Shown: one piece after another, positions 41,558-48,621 of the stretch
Numbering within the stretch: position 1 is the first letter of the stretch
How the letters are laid out: each line of letters opens with the position of its first letter
From: Stappia sp. TSB10P1A
Lineage (GTDB): Bacteria > Pseudomonadota > Alphaproteobacteria > Rhizobiales > Stappiaceae
Assembly: GCF_900185725.1 (NCBI RefSeq)
Contig: NZ_FYAU01000026.1
Span: 433,785 to 497,784, forward strand
Direction of reading: 5' to 3'
Length of the DNA stretch: 64,000 nucleotides
Program-made: the position numbers and the translations under genes
Notes under the pieces: model-generated
Database searches by the model: none
The model's input: the letters and a program-made list of their open reading frames with translations, nothing else
What the model was told of the DNA's origin: nothing

Positions 41558-42352
41558 ATGTCCCGCTCCGCCATCCTGAATGTCATGGTCCAGGCCGCGC
41601 TGAAGGCCGGCCGCAGCCTCGCCCGCGATTTCGGCGAGGTCGAGAACCTGCAGGTCTCGCGCAAGGGGCCGAGCGACTTCGTGTCGGCCGCCGACATCGC
41701 CGCCGAGAAGATCGTGCGCGCCGAGTTGCAGAAGGCGCGTCCCGGCTACGGCTTCCTGATGGAGGAGTCCGGCACCATCGAGGGCGAGGATCCGCAGCAC
41801 CGCTGGATCGTCGACCCGCTCGACGGCACCACCAACTTCCTGCACGGCATCCCGATGTTCAACGTCTCGATCGCGCTGGAGCGCGACGGGGTGATCGTCG
41901 CCGGCGTCATCTACAATCCGGCGATGGACGAGCTCTTCACCGCCGAGCGCGGCCGCGGCGCCTTCCTCAACGACCGGCGGCTGCGCGTCGCCGCGCGCAA
42001 GTCCCTGCCGGACTGCGTCATCGCCACCGGCATCCCCTTCCTCGGCGTCGGCGACCATGCCCGCACGCTCAAGGAGCTGCGCCATGTCATGGGCGAGGTT
42101 GCCGGCATCCGCCGTTGCGGCGCCGCCGCTCTCGACCTTGCCTGGACCGCTGCCGGCCGTTTCGACGGGTTCTGGGAGCACGGCCTGTCGCCCTGGGACA
42201 TGGCGGCCGGCCTGCTGCTGGTGCGCGAGGCGGGCGGCTACGTCACCGACATCGACGGCGGCGAAAAGATGTTCGAGACCCGCTCCATCGTTGCCGGCAA
42301 TGAGCAGGTCCAGTTGCAGCTCCGCCAGTTGCTCAAGGCCGCGCGGAGCTGA
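41558..42352 (+). CDS. suhB: Inositol monophosphatase family protein (SuhB-like)
   Basis: 264 residues, IMPase family. Mg-dependent phosphatase; SuhB is also an rRNA transcription-antitermination factor in enterics. Metal and phosphate ligands: GFLMEESGTIEGED (Glu), WIVDPLDGTTNFLHGIPMF (the Asp-Pro-Leu-Asp-Gly-Thr-Thr motif), and the late WEHGLSPWDMAAGLLLVREA motif. All are intact. ATG 41558 has AGGAACCGTC upstream. It follows efp in the same direction after 133 bp containing the 11-bp tandem repeats. Substrate could be inositol-, histidinol- or nucleotide phosphate; the SuhB name reflects similarity only. Confidence 0.93.
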   Translation: MSRSAILNVMVQAALKAGRSLARDFGEVENLQVSRKGPSDFVSAADIAAEKIVRAELQKARPGYGFLMEESGTIEGEDPQHRWIVDPLDGTTNFLHGIPMFNVSIALERDGVIVAGVIYNPAMDELFTAERGRGAFLNDRRLRVAARKSLPDCVIATGIPFLGVGDHARTLKELRHVMGEVAGIRRCGAAALDLAWTAAGRFDGFWEHGLSPWDMAAGLLLVREAGGYVTDIDGGEKMFETRSIVAGNEQVQLQLRQLLKAARS

Positions 42353-42456
42353 GGCTCGCCCCCGCGGCGGGGCGGGCGGGCGACATTACGGCTTTCCAGT
42401 CCGGTGAAAATCACGCTATCAAGGGCTTGTCCTCAATAGGGAGAAGACAAGCCGTC

Positions 42457-43458
42457 ATGGCGCGTGCCTATGATTCGTACAGCCTGTCCAGTCCCTGGGT
42501 CTATCTGATCCGGATGATCATCTTCCTGGCGGTGGTCGCGTTCATCGCGCTCATCCTCTATCGCCAGATCGCCTCCGCCTTCATGAGCAATCCCGGTCTC
42601 AACGGGCTGATCATCGGCACCGGCGTCGTCGGCATCCTGCTCGCCATCCGCCAGGTCATCCGCCTGATGCCGGAGGTGAACTGGGTCAACGGCTTCCGCC
42701 TCGGCGATCCCGGCATCGAGGTCCGCCGCCCGCCGGTGCTGCTGGCGCCGATGGCGACGCTGCTCGGCAACCGCGCCGGCGACACGATCCTGTCCCCGGC
42801 CACCACCCGCTCGATCCTCGATTCCATCGGCATGCGTCTCGACGAGGCGCGCGAGATGGCGCGCTACCTCACCGGCCTGCTGGTGTTTCTCGGCCTGCTC
42901 GGCACGTTCTGGGGCCTGCTGCAGACCGTCGGCTCGGTCAACGTGACGATCCAGAGCCTCGATGTCGGCTCCGCCGATGCCAATGTCATCTTCGAGGACC
43001 TCAAGGCCGGCCTCGAGGCGCCGCTGGCCGGCATGGGCACCGCCTTCTCGTCCTCGCTGTTCGGCCTCACCGGCTCGCTGGTCCTCGGCTTCCTCGACCT
43101 GCAGGCCAGCCAGGCGCAGAACCGCTTTTACAACGAACTGGAAGACTGGCTGACCACCCTCACCGACATCGATCCGGACGAGGCCGGCAGCGCCGGCTCC
43201 GGCCTGGTCGAACTGCGCTTCGCCATCGACAACCTGCGCAAGACCGTTGCCGAGGGCGGCGGCGGAGCCGGGCGCAACGCGGCGGTGGCCATGGCCAACC
43301 TCGCCGAGGGCATCCAGGGCCTCGTCCAGCATGTGCGCAGCGAGCAGCAGATGATGCGCGACTGGGCCGACGAGCAGTCCGAGCAGCAGAAGCGGATCGA
43401 GCACCTGCTCAAGACCATGGCGGCGGCGTTCGAGCGGATCAAGGACGAGCCGAAATGA
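42457..43458 (+). CDS. MotA/TolQ/ExbB-like proton channel protein
   Basis: 333 residues. Four hydrophobic segments: VYLIRMIIFLAVVAFIALIL, GLIIGTGVVGILLAIRQVI, a helix in YLTGLLVFLGLLGTFWGLLQ and a helix in GTAFSSSLFGLTGSLVLGF, the last two carrying the MotA/TolQ-type channel motif. The C-terminus is a long cytoplasmic helix. It is not the flagellar motA (no flagellar genes nearby) nor TolQ (present elsewhere). With the next gene it would form a stator-like proton channel anchored to peptidoglycan. ATG 42457 has GGGAGAAG upstream; a -10-like CTATCA (42416-42421) with TTTCCA 17 bases earlier is a weak promoter candidate. Confidence 0.88.
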   Translation: MARAYDSYSLSSPWVYLIRMIIFLAVVAFIALILYRQIASAFMSNPGLNGLIIGTGVVGILLAIRQVIRLMPEVNWVNGFRLGDPGIEVRRPPVLLAPMATLLGNRAGDTILSPATTRSILDSIGMRLDEAREMARYLTGLLVFLGLLGTFWGLLQTVGSVNVTIQSLDVGSADANVIFEDLKAGLEAPLAGMGTAFSSSLFGLTGSLVLGFLDLQASQAQNRFYNELEDWLTTLTDIDPDEAGSAGSGLVELRFAIDNLRKTVAEGGGGAGRNAAVAMANLAEGIQGLVQHVRSEQQMMRDWADEQSEQQKRIEHLLKTMAAAFERIKDEPK

Positions 43459-43572
43459 CCCGTCCCGCAGGGCTTCCGATTGGCGGGCGCACTGCGACCG
43501 GTTCGGCGCCGGATCACCGCCCCGATCGGGAAGCGGAATTGACTTCGAATTGGCCGAAAGGGCTCTAGAGCT

Positions 43573-44604
43573 ATGGCCGGCACGCGCATGAGACGGCGGG
43601 AGGGACGCACGGACTATTGGCCGGGCTTCGTCGACGCCATGGCCTCGCTGCTGCTCGTCATCATCTTCCTGCTGTCGATCTTCGTGCTCGCCCAGTTCTT
43701 CCTCGGGCAGCAGCTTTCCGGGCGCGACACCGTCCTCAACCGCCTCAACGCCCAGATCTCCGAACTGACCGAACTGCTGGCGCTGGAGCGGGCGAGCGGC
43801 CGCGACCTGCAGGACACTATCGCCACGCTGACCGCCAACCTCTCCGATGCCGAGGCCGAACAGCGGCGCCTGCAGGGCCTGCTCGACACCTCCTCGGACC
43901 GGGCCAGCCAGACCGGCGGCGCCCTTGCCGGCATGGAAAGCGCGCTGGAGGAGGAGCGCCGCCTGTCGCAGCGCGCCCTCTCCCAGGTGGAACTGCTCAA
44001 CCAGCAGATCTCGGCCCTGCGCCGCCAGATCGCTGCGCTAGAGGATGCGCTGGAGGCCTCGGAAAGCCGCGACCGCGAAAGCCAGACCAAGATCGCCGAT
44101 CTCGGACGCCGGCTGAACGTGGCGCTGGCCCAGCGGGTGCAGGAACTGTCGCGCTACCGGTCGGACTTCTTCGGCCGCCTGCGCGAGATTCTCTCCCAGC
44201 GTTCCGACATCCGGGTCGTCGGCGACCGCTTCGTCTTCCAGTCCGAAGTGCTGTTTTCTTCCGGTGTCGAGACGATCAATCCGGCGGGCGAGGAAGAGCT
44301 GCGCAAACTCGCCGACGCGATCAAGGAGCTCGCGGTCCAGATTCCTTCGGAGATCAACTGGGTGCTGCGGGTCGACGGCCACACCGACGCGCGCCCGCTT
44401 TCGGGAACCGGACGCTTCCGCAACAACTGGGAGCTCTCCGCCGCCCGCGCGATCTCGGTGGTGCGCTACCTGATCGACCAGGGCGTCGATCCCAGACGGC
44501 TGGTCGCCGCCGGCTTCGGCGAGTTCCAGCCGCTGGAAGAGGGTGACAGCGACGAGGTGCTCGCCCGCAACCGCCGCATCGAGCTGAAGCTCACCGAGCG
44601 CTGA
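43573..44604 (+). CDS. MotB/OmpA-like peptidoglycan-binding protein, partner of the MotA-like channel
   Basis: 343 residues. One membrane helix near the N-terminus (about 19-42) opens with WPGFVDAMASLLLVIIFLLS; Asp21 occupies the position of the proton-conducting MotB Asp. A long coiled coil follows (about 50-200, including LNRLNAQISELTELLALERA), then a C-terminal OmpA-family domain with VLRVDGHTDARP and NNWELSAARAISVVRYLIDQ, which binds peptidoglycan. The gene lies 114 bp after the channel gene. TTGACT at 43539-43544 could be a -35 of an internal promoter with a very short leader. This pair resembles stators described in rhizobia and, more distantly, ZorAB. Confidence 0.9.
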   Translation: MAGTRMRRREGRTDYWPGFVDAMASLLLVIIFLLSIFVLAQFFLGQQLSGRDTVLNRLNAQISELTELLALERASGRDLQDTIATLTANLSDAEAEQRRLQGLLDTSSDRASQTGGALAGMESALEEERRLSQRALSQVELLNQQISALRRQIAALEDALEASESRDRESQTKIADLGRRLNVALAQRVQELSRYRSDFFGRLREILSQRSDIRVVGDRFVFQSEVLFSSGVETINPAGEEELRKLADAIKELAVQIPSEINWVLRVDGHTDARPLSGTGRFRNNWELSAARAISVVRYLIDQGVDPRRLVAAGFGEFQPLEEGDSDEVLARNRRIELKLTER

Positions 44605-44652
44605 TCGCCGCCGGGTCAATGCCCGCCCACTCCCGGCAGCGGAAAAAGCAAA

Positions 44653-44683
44653 AGGCCGTTCCCGATCCGGAAACGGCCTCTTT
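44653..44683. terminator. Bidirectional terminator between the OmpA-like gene and trcR
   Basis: Stem AGGCCGTT/AACGGCCT (44653-44660, 44672-44679), flanked by AAA on the left and CTTTT on the right, so it serves both converging genes. Confidence 0.85.
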
Positions 44684-44752
44684 TCATCGAAAATCGCCCG
44701 GATCGGCGCGAGATACGGTCGCGCCGCGTATCACAGGCGCGACCAGTACGAC

Positions 44753-45478
44753 TTAATAGTCGTCGTCATCCTCGTCGCGGGCCTTGCCCTTGAGCGAGTT
44801 GAGCTTGGCGAAGACGGCGGCGGCGTCGATCTCCTCGTCCTTCGGCTGCGAGGGGGCGGGCCGGGCAAAGGCGGCCGCCATCGCGTCCTCCGAGGTGGTC
44901 TCGTCGACCGGCAGCAGCGTCTCCTCGTAGTGTTCGCTCTCGGGCCGCGGCGGCAGGTTCTTCGACGCCTTCTCGACCTCCATGTCGAGCTCGATCTGGC
45001 TGCACAGGCCCAGCGTCACCGGATCCAGCGGCGTCAGGCTGTTGGAATTCCAGTGGGTGCGCTCGCGGATCGCCTGGATCGTCGGCTTGGTGGTGCCGAC
45101 CATGCGCATGATCTGGGAATCCTTCAGCTCCGGATGGTTGCGCACCAGCCACAGAATGGCGTTCGGCCGGTCCTGGCGGCGCGACACCGGCGTGTAGCGC
45201 GGTCCCTTGCGCTTGCTCTCCGGCACGCGGGTCTTCGGCTCCTGCAGCTTCAGCCGGTAGCCGGTGTTCGCCTGCGCCTTCTCGATCTCCTCGCGGGTGA
45301 GCTGGCCGGTCATCACCGGATCCAGGCCCTTGATGCCCTGGGCGGCCTCGCCGTCGGCGATCGCCTTCACCTCGAGCGGGTGGAGTTTGCAGAAGTCGGC
45401 AATCTGCTCGAAGCTGAGGGACGTGTTGTCCACAAGCCACACGGCCGTCGCCTTGGGCATCAAGGGAGTGGTCGCCAT
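44753..45478 (-). CDS. trcR: Cell-cycle transcriptional regulator TrcR (DUF1013)
   Basis: 241 residues, DUF1013 family, confined to alphaproteobacteria. N-terminus MATTPLMPKATAVWLVDNTS; helix-turn-helix-like LSFEQIADFCKLHPLEVKAI; LKLQEPKTRVPESKRKGPRY; and a second possible HTH in NAILWLVRNHPELKDSQIMR with MVGTTKPTIQAIRERTHW. The C-terminus is acidic (ARDEDDDDY). ATG 45478 is chosen because AGGAGG lies upstream at usual spacing. A strong vegetative promoter (45577-45605) gives a leader of about 90 bases. It is adjacent to other cell-cycle features (candidate sRNA, rcdA). Confidence 0.93.
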   Translation of the reverse strand: MATTPLMPKATAVWLVDNTSLSFEQIADFCKLHPLEVKAIADGEAAQGIKGLDPVMTGQLTREEIEKAQANTGYRLKLQEPKTRVPESKRKGPRYTPVSRRQDRPNAILWLVRNHPELKDSQIMRMVGTTKPTIQAIRERTHWNSNSLTPLDPVTLGLCSQIELDMEVEKASKNLPPRPESEHYEETLLPVDETTSEDAMAAAFARPAPSQPKDEEIDAAAVFAKLNSLKGKARDEDDDDY

Positions 45479-45576
45479 GTGTAATGCCTCCTGTTCGCTC
45501 CGCCGGGAACCGCACTTGTGAGCGCAGGAGCCGGCAAAGCCTAAATCATCTGTCGCATGGAAGGGGAACTGCAAGG

Positions 45577-45605
45577 CTTATACGCGTTCCCCGCCATGAA
45601 ATCAA
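45577..45605 (-). promoter_or_regulatory. trcR promoter
   Basis: Minus-strand TTGATT (45605-45600), 17-base spacer, TATAAG (45582-45577). It overlaps the end of the intergenic space before the quinone oxidoreductase stop (45613). Confidence 0.65.
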
Positions 45606-45612
45606 ACATGGA

Positions 45613-46623
45613 TCACGTCGCGGCCCCGGTCAAAAGCACGATCTTGCCGATGTGTCCGGAGCTCTCCATCCGCGCATGTGCCGCAGCGGCTTCGGCCAAG
45701 GGGAAGGTCGAATCCATCACCGGGCGGACCGTGCCGGCCTCGATCAAGGGCCACACCTTCTCGCGCAACTGCGCGGCTATCGCCGCCTTGAACGCCGCCT
45801 CGCGCGGGCGCAGCGTCGAGCCGGTATGTGTCAGCCGCTTGACCATCAGCCGCGAGAAATTGACGTTCTCGGCGATCCCGTTCAGCGTCGCGATCTGGCA
45901 GATGCGGCCCTCCACCGCCGCCACCTTCCAGTTGCGCTCCACATAGTCGCCGCCGACCATGTCGAGGATCACCTCGACCCCGTGGCCGCCGGTCGCCTCC
46001 AGCACCACCTCGACGAAATCCGCGCTGTTGTAGTTGATCGCATGGTCGGCGCCGAGCCGGCGCGCCGCCGCCGCCTTGTCGTCGGAGCCGACGGTGGTGA
46101 AGACCTCGGCCCCGAAGGCCTTGGCGAGCTGGATCGCCGTGGTGCCGATGCCCGACGTCCCCCCATGCACCAGGAACCGCTCGCCCGCCGTCAGCCCGAC
46201 CCGGTCGAAGACATTCGACCAGACCGTGAAGAAGGTTTCCGGGATCGCCGCAGCCTCAGCCATGGACAGTCCGGAAGGCACCGGCAGCACGCTACCCGCA
46301 GGCGCTGTCACATATTCCGCATAGCCGCCTCCCGGCACCAGGGCGCAGACCCGGTCGCCCGGTGAGAGGCCGGCGACCTGCGGCCCGAGCGCGACGACGG
46401 TGCCGGCGACTTCCAGGCCGGGAATGTCGGTGACGCCGGGCGGCGGCGGATAGTGCCCCATCCGCTGGATCACGTCCGGCCGGTTGACGCCGGCTGCCTC
46501 GATGCGGATCAGCACCTCGCCGGCGGCGGCAGACGGCACCGGCCGCTGCATCGGCGCCAGCACATTGGGTCCGCCCGGCGTCTCGAAGCCGATTGCCGTC
46601 ATCATGCGGGGAATGTCGCTCAT
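45613..46623 (-). CDS. Zinc-independent NAD(P)H:quinone oxidoreductase, MDR family
   Basis: 336 residues, zeta-crystallin/QOR-type medium-chain reductase. Start MSDIPRMMTAIGFETPGGPN; GROES-like part with EAAGVNRPDVIQRMGHYP and PGLEVAGTVVALGPQV; Rossmann motif FLVHGGTSGIGTTAIQLAKA; and VILDMVGGDYVERNWKVAA. The alcohol-dehydrogenase zinc ligands are missing, consistent with a quinone reductase. ATG 46623 has GAGGACGGG upstream; ATG 46605 is a second option. The precise electron acceptor is unknown. It reads divergently from the DUF1192 gene and shares a 136-bp promoter region with it. Confidence 0.92.
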   Translation of the reverse strand: MSDIPRMMTAIGFETPGGPNVLAPMQRPVPSAAAGEVLIRIEAAGVNRPDVIQRMGHYPPPPGVTDIPGLEVAGTVVALGPQVAGLSPGDRVCALVPGGGYAEYVTAPAGSVLPVPSGLSMAEAAAIPETFFTVWSNVFDRVGLTAGERFLVHGGTSGIGTTAIQLAKAFGAEVFTTVGSDDKAAAARRLGADHAINYNSADFVEVVLEATGGHGVEVILDMVGGDYVERNWKVAAVEGRICQIATLNGIAENVNFSRLMVKRLTHTGSTLRPREAAFKAAIAAQLREKVWPLIEAGTVRPVMDSTFPLAEAAAAHARMESSGHIGKIVLLTGAAT

Positions 46624-46759
46624 CGGACCCGTCCTCTTGCGCTTGCCTTTGGTGTCCCGGTTTAAGACGTCCCGCACGGCCTGACAATTGACGAGCGCCC
46701 ATTCGGGCGGACATCCTGCCGGACGGCGAGGGGCGCGGTCGGCAAAGGGAGACCCGGAC

Positions 46760-46960
46760 ATGCAGGACGAGTTCGATTCGAAGACAGGCGGCATCGCCCT
46801 TCCGATTGTTCTGGGCGAGGACCTGTCGCGACTTTCTGTGGATGAACTGACGCGGCGCATCGAAGACTTGACAGGGGAGATTGCCCGCGTCGAACGCGAG
46901 CGCGATGCCCGCAGCGGCGTGCGCGCGGCGGCCGATGCGCTGTTCCGCAGCTCGTCCTGA
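46760..46960 (+). CDS. DUF1192 small coiled-coil protein
   Basis: 66 residues. Matches the DUF1192 pattern common in alphaproteobacteria: an N-terminal segment with IVLGEDLSRLSVDELTRRIE followed by LTGEIARVERERDARSGVRA. Predicted short coiled coil, function unknown. AGGGAGA precedes the ATG. Its location between the quinone oxidoreductase and rcdA is a recurrent arrangement in the lineage by memory. A 431-bp intergenic region follows (46961-47391) that holds a candidate small RNA and is AT-rich at 46975-47090. Confidence 0.82.
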   Translation: MQDEFDSKTGGIALPIVLGEDLSRLSVDELTRRIEDLTGEIARVERERDARSGVRAAADALFRSSS

Positions 46961-47089
46961 GTGGGCTCCGTCACAGTTAACCTTCGATATTTACTTCAAA
47001 TTTGACTTTGCGCTCCGCTGCGTGAGGCGCCAGGATTCATTAAAAATTTAGTCATTTACCAATTATTAAGCTTTCCAATTCATAACTGT

Positions 47090-47187
47090 GTGTATCCAGT
47101 CCTCTGGATTTCGAGTGGCTCCTGTCCACTCTGTTTGACGCCTCCCTGTTAATGACTTCGAGCCGCGGTCGCCGCGGCTCTTTTTTT
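47090..47187 (+). ncRNA. Candidate small RNA with anti-Shine-Dalgarno loops
   Basis: In the DUF1192-rcdA gap, three successive hairpins: ATCCAG-TCCT-CTGGAT (47094-47109), GAGTGG-CTCCTGT-CCACTC (47113-47131), then a strong intrinsic terminator, 9-bp stem GAGCCGCGG/CCGCGGCTC with a TCG loop (47160-47180) and TTTTTTT. Both loops and the linker (CCTCCC, 47141-47146) carry CCTCC-like anti-Shine-Dalgarno sequence, as in known alphaproteobacterial trans-acting sRNAs (for example the alpha-r14 type). The terminator is 200 bases past the nearest upstream gene. The 5' end is unproven; the upstream region is AT-rich but no clear -35/-10 pair was found. Confidence 0.55.
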
Positions 47188-47391
47188 GCCGGCGTCTTCG
47201 GTGTATCCCCTCAAGAAGCCGGCCGCCTGCGCCAGACGGCATGGCACGGCGCTTGCACAGCAAGCAGGGACCCGACCGCTGGGACCCGTTTTGGGACAGG
47301 TGTCCCGTTTCACGCCAGGCCTCGCAGAAGCGCCGGCAGGACACCGCGGTCGCCAGGGATCGAGACAAGGCTGGACAGGAGGCACTGGCGC

Positions 47392-47922
47392 ATGACGGAC
47401 TGGTTCTCATCCACGCGGCGAAATGCACCGATCGACTTCGCCGACCGGCTGGCCAATTCGGAGATGTTCTCCGCGCTGTTCCGCGACGGCATGGCGCTGG
47501 TGGAGGAAACCGCCGCCTATCTGGACGGCGAGGGACGGGTGCAGTCGAAGTCGCTGCCGCGCGCCGGCTCGCTCGCCTATGCGACGGAATCCATGCGCCT
47601 GACGACGCGGCTGATGCAGATGGCGTCCTGGCTGCTGCTGCAGCGCGCCGTCAACGAGGGCGAGATGTCGGCCGAGCAGGCCGGCAACGAGAAGAACAAG
47701 GTGCGCCTCGACACCCTGTCCTCGACGCGCGGCGGCTCCGGCTGGCAGGATCTGCCGCAGGAGCTGCGCGACCTGATCGAGCGGTCCGTGCGTCTTCAGG
47801 AGCGCATCCAGCACCTCGACCGGATGATCTACGAGAGCCGCCACGCGGAAGCCGCCGCGATCGACAATCCGGTCGCCGTTCAGCTCGACGTGCTCAACGC
47901 CGCTTTCGGCTCGCGCCGCTGA
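47392..47922 (+). CDS. rcdA: RcdA-like protease adaptor (DUF1465)
   Basis: 176 residues, DUF1465 family, close to Caulobacter RcdA in length. RcdA helps deliver CtrA and other substrates to ClpXP at the start of the cell cycle. Conserved blocks: IDFADRLANSEMFSALFRDG, MALVEETAAYLDGEGR, SLPRAGSLAYATESMRLTTR and LMQMASWLLLQRAVNEGEMS. The region is all-helical as expected. ATG 47392 has AGGAGG 8 bases upstream. It lies downstream of the candidate sRNA terminator, so it needs its own promoter in 47188-47391. Its own terminator is at 47958-47990. Confidence 0.88.
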   Translation: MTDWFSSTRRNAPIDFADRLANSEMFSALFRDGMALVEETAAYLDGEGRVQSKSLPRAGSLAYATESMRLTTRLMQMASWLLLQRAVNEGEMSAEQAGNEKNKVRLDTLSSTRGGSGWQDLPQELRDLIERSVRLQERIQHLDRMIYESRHAEAAAIDNPVAVQLDVLNAAFGSRR

Positions 47923-47957
47923 GCCGGCTTCCGGCGCGGAGCCGACAAGACCCAACA

Positions 47958-47990
47958 AAAAACCCCGGCGCCTGAGGCTCCGGGGTTTTT
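47958..47990. terminator. Bidirectional terminator between rcdA and rpmE
   Basis: 11-base arms AAAAACCCCGG/CCGGGGTTTTT (47958-47968, 47980-47990) around an inner GCCT/AGGC stem. Serves rcdA on plus and rpmE on minus. Confidence 0.92.
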
Positions 47991-48033
47991 CGTGTCTGCG
48001 TCCACCCGCAAGGGCGGAGCGGGGCTCCGGCGA

Positions 48034-48258
48034 TCAGTTGCCGAGGAAGCCCGCATACTTGTTCTTGAAGCGCGAAACGCGGCCGCCACGATCCATGAGC
48101 TGGCGGTCGCCGCCGGTCCATGCCGGATGGGTCCGCGGATCGATGTCGAGCTGCAGCGAGTCGCCATCCGCGCCATAGGTGGAGCGGGTGTGGAACTCCG
48201 TACCGTCCGTCATGACCACCTTGATGGAGTGGTAGTCGGGATGAATGTCCTTCTTCAT
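48034..48258 (-). CDS. rpmE: 50S ribosomal protein L31
   Basis: 74 residues. [20 protein letters not shown] start and [20 protein letters not shown] are typical alphaproteobacterial L31. No cysteine is present, so the zinc-binding CxxC of type L31 with zinc is absent and this is the zinc-free form. GGGGACGAG precedes the ATG. The promoter at 48456-48484 implies a leader of about 190 bases, long for a single ribosomal protein. It is divergent from the ABC exporter gene. Confidence 0.96.
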   Translation of the reverse strand: MKKDIHPDYHSIKVVMTDGTEFHTRSTYGADGDSLQLDIDPRTHPAWTGGDRQLMDRGGRVSRFKNKYAGFLGN

Positions 48259-48455
48259 CTTCTCGTCCCCGTGCCTGCGGCTTACACCGGCCCTGGGGAG
48301 GCGCGGCGCATTCATGTTGGAGCTGTGGTCGTGTCCCCGTCCTGCGCACGTGGCAAGCCCGCCGGTGGCGGCAAGTCCTCGCTGCATGACGAAGTCACGG
48401 ATTCATCGGCGGGCCACGCGGAAGCGCGCGCGGCACCTGAAACCTTGAGCGCGAG

Positions 48456-48484
48456 CCTATAGCCCATTCATCGGCGGAAAACAA
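48456..48484 (-). promoter_or_regulatory. rpmE promoter
   Basis: Minus-strand TTGTTT (48484-48479), 17-base spacer, TATAGG (48461-48456). Confidence 0.55.
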
Positions 48485-48554
48485 GGCCGCAAAGCCGCGT
48501 CCGGCGCCCTCGCGGAGCCGCCGGCGCCGCGACAATCGCGATCGCGTCCACAGG

Positions 48555-48583
48555 TTGGACTTACGGCTCCAAACCGTTATGGT
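48555..48583 (+). promoter_or_regulatory. Candidate promoter of the ABC exporter gene
   Basis: TTGGAC (48555-48560), 17-base spacer, TATGGT (48578-48583), 38 bases before the GTG start. Confidence 0.5.
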
Positions 48584-48621
48584 CCGCTGGCATCCGGCAG
48601 GAACAGAGAGCAAGAACAAGC

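Noticed and set aside
42457..44604. Zorya-type defence system (ZorAB-like pair)
   Set aside because: ZorA and ZorB resemble MotAB, but no ZorC, ZorD or ZorE-like gene follows; the neighbours are suhB and trcR.
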